Part shown: piece by piece, positions 52,401 through 58,806 of the stretch
How the letters are laid out: each line of letters starts with the position of its first letter
Position numbering within the stretch: the first letter of the stretch is position 1
Assembly: GCA_903945175.1 (NCBI GenBank)
Contig: CAJAUM010000062.1
Coordinates: 1-61,748, forward strand
Direction: 5' to 3'
Source of the DNA: an uncultured Bacteroidales bacterium
GTDB lineage: Bacteria; Bacteroidota; Bacteroidia; Bacteroidales; FEN-979
Length of the DNA: 61,748 bases
Notes under the pieces: model-generated
Told to the model about the DNA's origin: nothing
Database searches by the model: none
What the model saw: only the letters and a program-made list of their open reading frames with translations
Position numbers and translations under genes: made by a program

Positions 52401-52846
52401 CTGATCTGCTGATCAAAATGTTCATAATTTCCGTCAAAAAAGAGGAGGACCCGGCCGCCGATAATCCGGGTAACCCCCCCGGTATTGTAATAATCCCAGT
52501 CACCGAACAATCCTACATTGCTCTGCTTCAGATCAGAGAGTTTATTAAATATGATGAACTGCACCTTCTCCTCAAGATTCGACTGGAGCGACACCTCTAT
52601 CTCCTTGATGTGCTTATCGGCATATTCACTGGTATAAAGCGCCAGTTCTTTCCCATTGAGATAATAGTAGGTATCGAATTTTTCGAAGCGGAAATAGAGC
52701 CAGAGAAAATCATTGTACTGAACCCGGCTCTTCCCGAAAGTCAACTGTGAACCATTGTAAAACTGAGCCTGTCCGGAGAGTGAAAGCAACAGCACGACAG
52801 CAAGAATGATCCATGATCCAGTCCAGCGATTCATTCTTCTGTTCAT
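49499..52846 (-). CDS. Envelope fusion protein: inactive peptidase MA-like domain, TolB-like propeller, outer-membrane barrel
   Basis: About 1115 aa from the ATG at 52846 (MNRRMNRWTGSWIILAVVLLLSLSGQAQ); longer in-frame starts overlap the divergent gene, and 52834 is also possible. After the signal peptide, residues about 25-300 resemble the peptidase MA-like family (VPEWYMNGLISF), but the expected HExxH is missing (IRAGIAQVI). A TolB/WD40-like propeller follows (about 315-620; AWHPSGRVLAILVE, DDGSLLVFSA). Residues about 720-1115 are beta-barrel strands ending in GFGFGLRTRLFGYFLRGD and a terminal Phe, as in Omp85/TamA-type barrels. It may be an outer-membrane assembly or scaffold protein. It is upstream of the PNPOx-like gene. 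Confidence 0.8.
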   Translation of the reverse strand: MNRRMNRWTGSWIILAVVLLLSLSGQAQFYNGSQLTFGKSRVQYNDFLWLYFRFEKFDTYYYLNGKELALYTSEYADKHIKEIEVSLQSNLEEKVQFIIFNKLSDLKQSNVGLFGDWDYYNTGGVTRIIGGRVLLFFDGNYEHFDQQIRAGIAQVILNNMIYGTGIGAQIKNNALFTVPEWYMNGLISFISRKWDAEIENHVRDAILNKKYDKFNGLTGLEATYAGHSLWNYIAMKYGAASVPNIVYMARMSRNVERGFQFVVGTSFQSVVQEWLAFYKEVYTNQESGRTTPQGEMINKRKKPDRVYRTLKICPDGNKIAYTTHDLGIYKVFIQDTETGKKRRIYRGGYRLADRPDYSYPLVAWHPSGRVLAILVERKGEIWLYFYNLDDRKFEHQIMANFQKVLDISYSDDGSLLVFSAVQKGQSDIFVYNIASGSHEQLTKDVYDDLNPRFINHSGNIIFSSNRVNDTVRFDDPVKIGDLHYFNDLFLYNYSAKSVILQRLTHSPDAHETQPQPYGDNYFSFLSDQNGVVNRYLARYDSTISFIDTTTHYRYYTTSYPVTNYSRNIIEQDISPKAAKIGEIVFQNQNYKMFTSDLIRPAKVPKAEVQPSFFKVFKPASEMKPPELQKPDSSLRLAEPFSVSGKKHFTVVRQSEVVKQILSRVDTSGKGGLQPGGENAFVTDTVANNLLALYKALQGKGYQRGAAGKDSVNRYKTAKQLNYNVEYYIDQMVTQIDFTYLNFAYQPFTGNMTPEFINPGLNALFMVGVTDLMEDYRISGGVRLNVSLINNEYLFSFGNYKRRLDHQIVFHRKAVEELGYYSLIRHKIHELYYVATWPFNPVLNIKGTASIRYDRAIYLSTDQYNLKIPDIHNVWGSIKGELTYDNTRSLGLNLYQGTRYKFFGEYYQMLNSSGTNMIVLGMDIRNYQKVHRTLVWANRFAASTSFGGNKLLYYMGGVDNWLFPTYNMNTPIAFDQNYAFQTLATNMRGFNQNIRNGNSFFVYNTELRWPVFRYLFNRPIRSDFINNFQVVVFGDVGTAWTGATPWSEDNQLFTQYIYRNPLFIKVEMQKDPIVEGFGFGLRTRLFGYFLRGDLAWGIEDGRVSRPVFYFSLSLDF

Positions 52847-52979
52847 GCATGCATCATGCGTCATATCCGGCAGTACAAGGGGATTTTTTGGAGGTGCTAA
52901 AATACGATTATTTTCAATGTACCGGCCACATCGCTGCATTTTCCTATCTTTGCAAATCATGTAAAACACCGCTATCTGA

Positions 52980-53618
52980 ATGATAAATGTAGAAAAATTC
53001 GTCTTCAATACCTTTATGGTCAACACCTGGTTATTATACGATGAAACCGGTGAATGCATCCTCATTGATCCAGCATGTTATGAACCTGAAGAGCAGGAGA
53101 GCCTGAAGGAATTTATCAGCGCGAAAAATCTGAAGCTTGTGCGCAATCTCAATACCCATTGCCATATCGATCATGTGCTGGGAAATGATTATGTCGCGCA
53201 TACCTTCGGGATCTATCCGGAGTACCATAAAAATTCGACCTTTCTTTTTCACGTCCTGAAGGAGATCGGCTCCTCCTTTGGCTTTTCGATCGACCGGATT
53301 CCTCCCCCCAAACGGTTCCTTGAAGACGAAGAGACGGTAAGCTGGGGAAATTCTTCACTCAGGGTGCTTTATACCCCCGGCCATGCCGAGGGCAGCGTAT
53401 GTTTTTACAATGAAAGTCAGGGCTTTGTAGTTACCGGCGATGTGTTATTCAAGGATACCATTGGCCGTACCGATCTGCCATCCGGTAATTTTGAACAACT
53501 GATGCAAAGTATAAAAAACAAACTGCTGACCCTCCCGGCAGAGACGCTGGTTTATCCCGGTCATGGGCCGGAGACCTCGATCGGGTATGAGGAGGAGAAT
53601 AATCCGTTTATTAGGTAA
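52980..53618 (+). CDS. MBL-fold metallohydrolase (glyoxalase II-like)
   Basis: 212 aa. The metal motif THCHIDHVLGN (HxHxDH) is at about residues 58-68, with further ligands in YTPGHAEGSVCF and TGDVLFKDTIGRTDLP and YPGHGPET. This is the classic pattern of the small hydroxyacylglutathione hydrolase-like family, which often has no glutathione dependence in Bacteroidota. It starts 134 bp from the divergent barrel-fusion start. Its TAA stop lies in the first unit of an 8-bp tandem array leading into the GT9 gene. Confidence 0.93.
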   Translation: MINVEKFVFNTFMVNTWLLYDETGECILIDPACYEPEEQESLKEFISAKNLKLVRNLNTHCHIDHVLGNDYVAHTFGIYPEYHKNSTFLFHVLKEIGSSFGFSIDRIPPPKRFLEDEETVSWGNSSLRVLYTPGHAEGSVCFYNESQGFVVTGDVLFKDTIGRTDLPSGNFEQLMQSIKNKLLTLPAETLVYPGHGPETSIGYEEENNPFIR

Positions 53619-53669
53619 CAGGGTAACAAGGTAACAGGGTAACAAGGTAACAGGGTAACAAGGTAACAG
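53614..53669. repeat. Short tandem array, seven 8-bp units (GGTAACAR), MBL/GT9 junction
   Basis: Seven perfect units alternating GGTAACAG and GGTAACAA give a 16-bp higher-order period, then a degenerate eighth (GGTGATAG, 53670-53677). The MBL stop codon TAA is in unit 1, and a GTG start candidate for GT9 is in unit 8. Confidence 0.96.
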
Positions 53670-53679
53670 GGTGATAGGT

Positions 53680-54669
53680 GTGAGAAAAATATTGATAATC
53701 CGGTTTAGCTCCATTGGCGACATTGTGCTCACCAGCGCAGTTGTCCGTTGCCTGAAGCAGCAGCTGGATGGAGCTGAAGTTCATTTCCTTACGAAAACCC
53801 AGTTTGGACCCATCCTCAGTTCAAATCCAAACATCGATAAACTGTGGTTGTACGATCACAACTTCAAAGAACTTATTCCGCAATTGAAATCGCAGGAGTT
53901 TGATTTCATTGTTGATCTGCATAAAAATTATCGTTCCGCCTTTGTAAAAAACAAGCTGGGAGTCAGCCATGCCTCCTTTCCGAAATTGAATCTCCGGAAG
54001 TGGCTTGCGGTTCAGTTAAAGCTGAATTGTCTTCCCGATGTTCATATCGTTGACCGTTATTTCAAGGCAGCGGCATCCCTGGATATAAAAAATGACGGGC
54101 GCGGGCTTGATTATTTTATCCCGACAGCAGATGAGGTGGACCTTTCCATGCTCCCATCGACCCATCGTGCCGGATTCGTGGCCATGGTGATCGGAGGCAA
54201 ACACAACACAAAAATTTTCCCTGCCGAAAAGGTCATTGAAGTTTGCAAGCAGCTTGCCCGGCCGGTCGTCCTGCTGGGCGGGAAAGAGGACCGGGATCGG
54301 GGTGATCAGATCGCCGGATCAACAGGAACAATGGTTTTCAATGTGTGCGGACTTTTTAACATCAACCAGTCCGCTTCACTGATCCGCCAGGCTGATGCTG
54401 TCCTGTCGAATGATACCGGGCTGATGCATGTGGCTGCCGCATTTAAGAAGCCCGTTGTATCCGTTTGGGGAAATACCATCCCGGCATTTGGCATGTACCC
54501 CTATCTTCCGGAGGAGTTCAAATCAGATTCGCTCATTGCTGAAGTCAAAGGGTTATCTTGCCGGCCCTGCAGCAAACTTGGACATCAAACCTGCCCGAAA
54601 AAGCATTTCCGTTGTATGAAAGAGATTGATCTGGCTGAGATCGTCACTTTTCTTAACAAGAAATCCTAA
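53680..54669 (+). CDS. Glycosyltransferase family 9 (heptosyltransferase-like)
   Basis: Adds a heptose-type sugar to the lipopolysaccharide core at the inner face of the membrane. The N-terminus MRKILIIRFSSIGDIVLTS matches the family start; a GTG at 53671 (inside the tandem array) would add three residues. Key C-terminal segments are LLGGKEDRDRGD, the donor site SNDTGLMHVAAAFKKPVVSVWG and the Cys-rich CRPCSKLGHQTCPKKHFRCM. The length (about 330 aa) is normal. There are 11 bp to the TatD gene; likely operon MBL-GT9-TatD. Confidence 0.92.
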   Translation: MRKILIIRFSSIGDIVLTSAVVRCLKQQLDGAEVHFLTKTQFGPILSSNPNIDKLWLYDHNFKELIPQLKSQEFDFIVDLHKNYRSAFVKNKLGVSHASFPKLNLRKWLAVQLKLNCLPDVHIVDRYFKAAASLDIKNDGRGLDYFIPTADEVDLSMLPSTHRAGFVAMVIGGKHNTKIFPAEKVIEVCKQLARPVVLLGGKEDRDRGDQIAGSTGTMVFNVCGLFNINQSASLIRQADAVLSNDTGLMHVAAAFKKPVVSVWGNTIPAFGMYPYLPEEFKSDSLIAEVKGLSCRPCSKLGHQTCPKKHFRCMKEIDLAEIVTFLNKKS

Positions 54670-54680
54670 TCTAAAATTGC

Positions 54681-55472
54681 ATGGTTTTTGCCGATTCCCA
54701 CACCCACCTGTATGCAGAAGAATTCGATGCCGACCGCGAAGCCATGATGCACAGGGCAGAACAGAATAAGGTGCTGCATCTGCTTCTTCCTGCCATTGAT
54801 TCGGCCTATCATGAGAAGATGTTACAGGTCACCGCTGATTTTCCGCATGTGTGTTTCCCGATGATGGGGCTGCATCCCACCTCTGTAAAGCAAAATTATC
54901 GGGATGAGCTGGATATCGTTTCAGAACACCTCTCAAATCCTGCGCTGAAGTTTTGGGCCCTTGGTGAAATTGGCATCGATTTATACTGGGACAAAACATT
55001 TGAGGCGGAACAGCGGATTGCCTTTAGTGATCAGCTCGACCTTTCGTTGAAATATGATCTTCCCGTCGTGATTCACACGCGTAATTCCATGGATATTGTA
55101 CTTGAGATCATGGAAGGCCGCAACGATCAGGCCATCCGCGGGGTATTCCATTGTTTCAGCGGCCATACCGAACAGGCAAAACGGGCCATCGACCTGGGAT
55201 TTATGCTCGGCATCGGCGGGGTGGTAACCTATAAGAATTCGGGCTTGCAAACGGTGGTTGAAAACATCGGGATGGAACACCTGCTGCTTGAGACGGATGC
55301 ACCCTGGCTGACACCTGTTCCGCATCGCGGCCAGCGGAATGAGCCATCCTACATCCCGCTTATTGCACAAAAAGTTGCTGAATTAAAGGCCATCGCTCTG
55401 GAAAAGGTCGCTGAAATTACCACTGCGAATGCACGGAGGCTGTTTGGCCTTGGGGACATGGAGAACACGTGA
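54681..55472 (+). CDS. tatD: TatD-family metal-dependent deoxyribonuclease
   Basis: TIM-barrel hydrolase with 3'-5' nuclease activity in known members. Metal ligands are visible: FADSHTHLY (HxH) at the N-terminus, the Glu in LGEIGIDLYWD, VIHTRNSMD, VFHCFSGHTEQA and the final ETDAPWLTP. 263 aa is typical. The start lies close to a TAAAATTG box. Its TGA stop begins an 8-bp tandem array. A paralogous YcfH/YabD specificity cannot be excluded. Confidence 0.93.
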   Translation: MVFADSHTHLYAEEFDADREAMMHRAEQNKVLHLLLPAIDSAYHEKMLQVTADFPHVCFPMMGLHPTSVKQNYRDELDIVSEHLSNPALKFWALGEIGIDLYWDKTFEAEQRIAFSDQLDLSLKYDLPVVIHTRNSMDIVLEIMEGRNDQAIRGVFHCFSGHTEQAKRAIDLGFMLGIGGVVTYKNSGLQTVVENIGMEHLLLETDAPWLTPVPHRGQRNEPSYIPLIAQKVAELKAIALEKVAEITTANARRLFGLGDMENT

Positions 55473-55518
55473 TTTGAGGATTTGAAGATTTGAGGAATTG
55501 AAGATTTGAGGATTTGAG
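55471..55518. repeat. Short tandem array, six 8-bp units (GATTTGAG), tatD/ansA junction
   Basis: Units GATTTGAG, GATTTGAA, GATTTGAG, GAATTGAA, GATTTGAG, GATTTGAG run in sequence. The tatD stop codon TGA (55470-55472) overlaps the first unit. Every unit carries TGA, which closes all forward frames. Confidence 0.92.
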
Positions 55519-55548
55519 GATGGTTAATCGTAATTTATAAGTTAAAAA

Positions 55549-56577
55549 ATGATTGGACAAACAAATATTTTGGTGATTTATACCGGGGGTACCATCGGCA
55601 TGGTTCAGGACCCGAAGACAATGACGTTAAAACCCCTGACCTTTGATATTTTATACAAATATCTCCCGGTTCTTGAAAATTTCAACTGCCGGATTGAATT
55701 CTTCACCTTTGAGCCATTGCTCGATTCCTCGAATATGAATCCTGCCTTCTGGATTCACCTGGCGGGGGTAATTGAAGAGAAGTATGAAGATTACGACGGA
55801 TTTGTGGTCCTGCATGGTTCCGATACCATGGCCTACACCGCTTCTGCACTGAGTTTCATGCTTGAAAACCTGAACAAACCGGTGATTTTTACCGGGTCAC
55901 AGCTTCCCATCGGGATGGTGCGTACCGATGGCCGCGAAAATTTCATCAATGCGATCGAAATTGCCGCAGCCAAGGAGATTGATACACCGGTTGTGCCTGA
56001 GGTGGCCATCTGCTTCGAGAACAAATTGTACCGGGGCAACCGGACCAGCAAACTCAATGCAGAGAATTTCAAGGCATTCGTCTCCGGGAATTACCCGTTA
56101 CTTGGAGAGGTGGGAGTCCATATCAAATATCACCACAATCTGATTCTAAAACCAAATTTTAAAAAGCTGCGCGTGCACAAGGAGCTTGACGAAAACATTG
56201 CCATCCTGAAACTTTACCCTGGAATTTCACCAAACACCGTAGAGGCGATCCTGAACACCAAAGGGCTGAAGGCTGTCATTCTTGAGACCTTTGGCGCCGG
56301 GAACGCCCCTACCATTCAGTGGTTCCTCGATCAGCTGGAAGATGCCGTATCGAGGGGGATCATTGTTTTTAACGTGACCCAATGCAAGGGCGGCACCGTT
56401 GAGATGGGCAAATATGAAACCAGTGCAGGGCTGGGAAAGATCGGCATCATTGGTGGATATGACATCACCACCGAATCGGCCGTTACCAAGCTGATGTACC
56501 TCCTCGGATGCGGCTATTCATCAGAAAGCGTGAAACAACTGCTGCAATCCTCTCTTCGTGGCGAGATGACAGTTTGA
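55549..56577 (+). CDS. ansA: Type I (cytosolic) L-asparaginase
   Basis: Hydrolyses L-asparagine to aspartate and ammonia. Catalytic motifs are LVIYTGGTIGMV with nucleophile Thr near residue 14, and VLHGSDTMAYTASAL with the second Thr-Asp. Also present are FTGSQLPIGMVRTDGRENF and VFNVTQCKGGTVEMG. There is no signal peptide, so it is cytosolic type I. At 342 aa it has the normal length. It follows the tatD gene across an 8-bp tandem array. Confidence 0.95.
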   Translation: MIGQTNILVIYTGGTIGMVQDPKTMTLKPLTFDILYKYLPVLENFNCRIEFFTFEPLLDSSNMNPAFWIHLAGVIEEKYEDYDGFVVLHGSDTMAYTASALSFMLENLNKPVIFTGSQLPIGMVRTDGRENFINAIEIAAAKEIDTPVVPEVAICFENKLYRGNRTSKLNAENFKAFVSGNYPLLGEVGVHIKYHHNLILKPNFKKLRVHKELDENIAILKLYPGISPNTVEAILNTKGLKAVILETFGAGNAPTIQWFLDQLEDAVSRGIIVFNVTQCKGGTVEMGKYETSAGLGKIGIIGGYDITTESAVTKLMYLLGCGYSSESVKQLLQSSLRGEMTV

Positions 56578-56602
56578 AAATCCAATATTTTTAATACCTT
56601 TG
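56573..56602 (+). promoter_or_regulatory. Promoter of tRNA-Ser
   Basis: -33 TTTG (56573-56576) and -7 TACCTTTG (56595-56602) with 18 bp between them match the Bacteroidota consensus well. The mature tRNA begins 20 bp after the -7 box. Confidence 0.75.
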
Positions 56603-56621
56603 CACTGCAAAACGATATCCT

Positions 56622-56709
56622 GGAGAGGTGTCCGAGTGGTCGAAGGAGCACGCCTGGAAAGTGTGTGTACGCCAAAAGTGTACCCTGGGTTCGAATCCCA
56701 GTCTCTCCG
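56622..56709 (+). tRNA. tRNA-Ser (anticodon GGA)
   Basis: The 88-nt cloverleaf has an extended variable arm, as expected for serine. Acceptor GGAGAGG pairs with TCTCTCC, the anticodon stem is CACGC/GTGTG with loop CTGGAAA (anticodon GGA), and the T arm reads CTGGG-TTCGAAT-CCCAG. The discriminator is G; CCA is not encoded. Confidence 0.95.
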
Positions 56710-56718
56710 CAATAACTA

Positions 56719-58656
56719 TTATTTCTTTTTCCCGGAAAAATAATAGCGGTAGTCAAAAACAAGCCGGATGCCCGCGAACCATATGGTATTTGTTTCAGGC
56801 ATCACAGTATACGTTCCTTCATTGGGGGCCATGAGGATGTCTCGTTTGCCCGGTATATCAAAACCGGCATGCAGCTGAAAAAGAAGACTCCCGGTCTGTC
56901 GTGAAGAGTAGGTACGGAAGGGTCGATATTCCACGATCGGGAATTCAAACCTCGTCGTATACATAGAATAATACCCTACATCATCGGGAATAAGCGGACC
57001 CATGTTTTTAACGATGACCATGTATGGATCCGGTCCCCTTCCCGATCCATACATGCTGATGCCCACCTCTCTTCCGAGCACGAACTGGAATCTTCCGATT
57101 GGGGTTGGCAAACCCGATTGCCATGGAATCAAACCTCCGTTTCCCGCTGCTGCGACCACCTTCTGCATTGCATTGGGAGATGTCAGCGCCAAAATGGGCG
57201 CCAGAAGAATCAAGTCGCCGGGGATCAGGAAAAAGGGTAATCTCAAGCGGACATAATAGGCGTCACGGGTTGGAATGGCAGCAACAAAATCGCCAAACTT
57301 ATGCAATTCCTTGTTGTCATTTTCATCAACCCTCATGGTAGAGCCCAAATCGATGCGGGCGCCCATATCGAGGAAGACCAGTCCATCGCCCGATTCGTTC
57401 AGAACCCCTTCCATTCCCAATCCAATGCGTAGGCCGAGTTCCAGCCCGGAGCTGAAACCATCCCATGTTTGATAGTCAAAAAACCCCCTGCTCAGATAAT
57501 TGAGACTGGTTGCTGCACTGAGGCCGACAAATGGACCTATCTCAGCCCGGAATCTTGGTAATTCGCCCAAGCCGGCCGTTAAACCCGGAATCGGCGTCGC
57601 CATCAATACGGTGTCACACAACATCCTCATTTTGGGATCCACCGTGCATATGGGCATACCCATGGCCTTGCTTACATTAAATGTATCAGGTGTGGCCGGC
57701 ATAAGTTCTTTTTCAACGAATGCCGAATCAAGCCTGATCGTTCCGCTCACTGCATCCAAAATTTGCTCCAGGCTCGCCTTGATCGACTCGGATGTCCATC
57801 CGATATCCTCTTCGCGCATCGTGGCATCGCCCATCAATACCATTTGACTTCCCTGCCAGGTAGTTACATGCACCCCGGCTTCGTTGTAATAATCATGTGT
57901 TCCTTTACGCTTGGCCGCATCACCCCAAATTCCCATGACATGTCCCGATGTAAAACTATCCTCGAGAAAATGCGCTGCAAACGCTTCATCGGCAAGAACC
58001 GACAAGGCCAGGGCTGAACGCTGGCCGGGTGTCAGATCCTTTGAACTCAGACGGGTAGCTTTCGACAGTGCGCTCATGTGCAAATATGTATAGGTCCCAA
58101 CCGTATTCAGCTCTGTGCCCTCCTTGAAACATAAAGCAAAATATTCCTCCGGTTTGATATTTACTCCGGGAAGCGCCAGCATAAAGTGGCCATTGTTCTT
58201 TCCGGCCCTGGTAACATATTCCGGATCGGCACGAAGCAGTTTGATATCCGAATCCCTTACTTCACTTACACGTGCGCTGCGATTATGCGCGTTGTCGAGA
58301 CCAACCTGCAGTTTTGCAGTAATATTGGCCACATTCATGATCCAGTCGCTCTGGAGTACAATATTGATCATATCTGATGCTGAAACAGAGTGGTCGCCCG
58401 CTATTCCACACCATCCCGCAAAATCGAGACACTGTGGTTTTACGCCCTGTTCCGGCTCGATGACACCGGCACACATTCTCGATTCATTCCCCTTCCTGGC
58501 CGATGCCCATATCTGGTCAAGGAGGGCACGGTGGTTGGAATCAAGTTTTTGGATGGCAGCGATCATGATTTTCCTGTGCTCGGGATATACCCATGCTGAG
58601 GCAGTCATCGCAGTGCCGCAAATCAGCAGTAAGGTCAGTAAAATTCTTGTTCTCAT
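56719..58656 (-). CDS. S1/P1 nuclease-phospholipase C fold protein fused to an outer-membrane beta-barrel
   Basis: 645 aa from the ATG at 58656 (MRTRILLTLLLICGTAMTASA, then cleavage before W22). The mature N-terminus WVYPEH gives Trp1 and His6, the zinc ligands of P1 nuclease. His229-Asp233-His239 (AAHFLEDSFTSGH) match the HxxxD-x5-H spacing of P1, and GTHDYY (His254, Asp255) and AGDHS (Asp88, His89) are further candidate ligands. Residues about 380-645 are alternating beta strands ending in an aromatic RLVFDYRYYF, like an outer-membrane barrel. The likely role is a surface or periplasmic zinc phosphodiesterase anchored by its own barrel. The substrate (nucleic acid or phospholipid) is not determined. 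Confidence 0.78.
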   Translation of the reverse strand: MRTRILLTLLLICGTAMTASAWVYPEHRKIMIAAIQKLDSNHRALLDQIWASARKGNESRMCAGVIEPEQGVKPQCLDFAGWCGIAGDHSVSASDMINIVLQSDWIMNVANITAKLQVGLDNAHNRSARVSEVRDSDIKLLRADPEYVTRAGKNNGHFMLALPGVNIKPEEYFALCFKEGTELNTVGTYTYLHMSALSKATRLSSKDLTPGQRSALALSVLADEAFAAHFLEDSFTSGHVMGIWGDAAKRKGTHDYYNEAGVHVTTWQGSQMVLMGDATMREEDIGWTSESIKASLEQILDAVSGTIRLDSAFVEKELMPATPDTFNVSKAMGMPICTVDPKMRMLCDTVLMATPIPGLTAGLGELPRFRAEIGPFVGLSAATSLNYLSRGFFDYQTWDGFSSGLELGLRIGLGMEGVLNESGDGLVFLDMGARIDLGSTMRVDENDNKELHKFGDFVAAIPTRDAYYVRLRLPFFLIPGDLILLAPILALTSPNAMQKVVAAAGNGGLIPWQSGLPTPIGRFQFVLGREVGISMYGSGRGPDPYMVIVKNMGPLIPDDVGYYSMYTTRFEFPIVEYRPFRTYSSRQTGSLLFQLHAGFDIPGKRDILMAPNEGTYTVMPETNTIWFAGIRLVFDYRYYFSGKKK

Positions 58657-58767
58657 GTGAAGTTTGGCTATAATTACAATGATCTCCGGAAAAATTCTAA
58701 AGGCCAAAGGTATCGAAATCGTAATTTCGCTTTACGGTTTTGTAAATTAAATGCTTTGGATTAATCT

Positions 58768-58775
58768 TATCTTTG
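58768..58775 (+). promoter_or_regulatory. -7 promoter box of the T9SS type B protein
   Basis: TATCTTTG is a perfect TAnnTTTG match, 31 bp before the ATG at 58807. It supports 58807 over the upstream in-frame ATG at 58780, which would leave almost no leader. Confidence 0.6.
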
Positions 58776-58806
58776 TGTTTTGTTGTTTGGTAAGCTACAG
58801 TACAGG

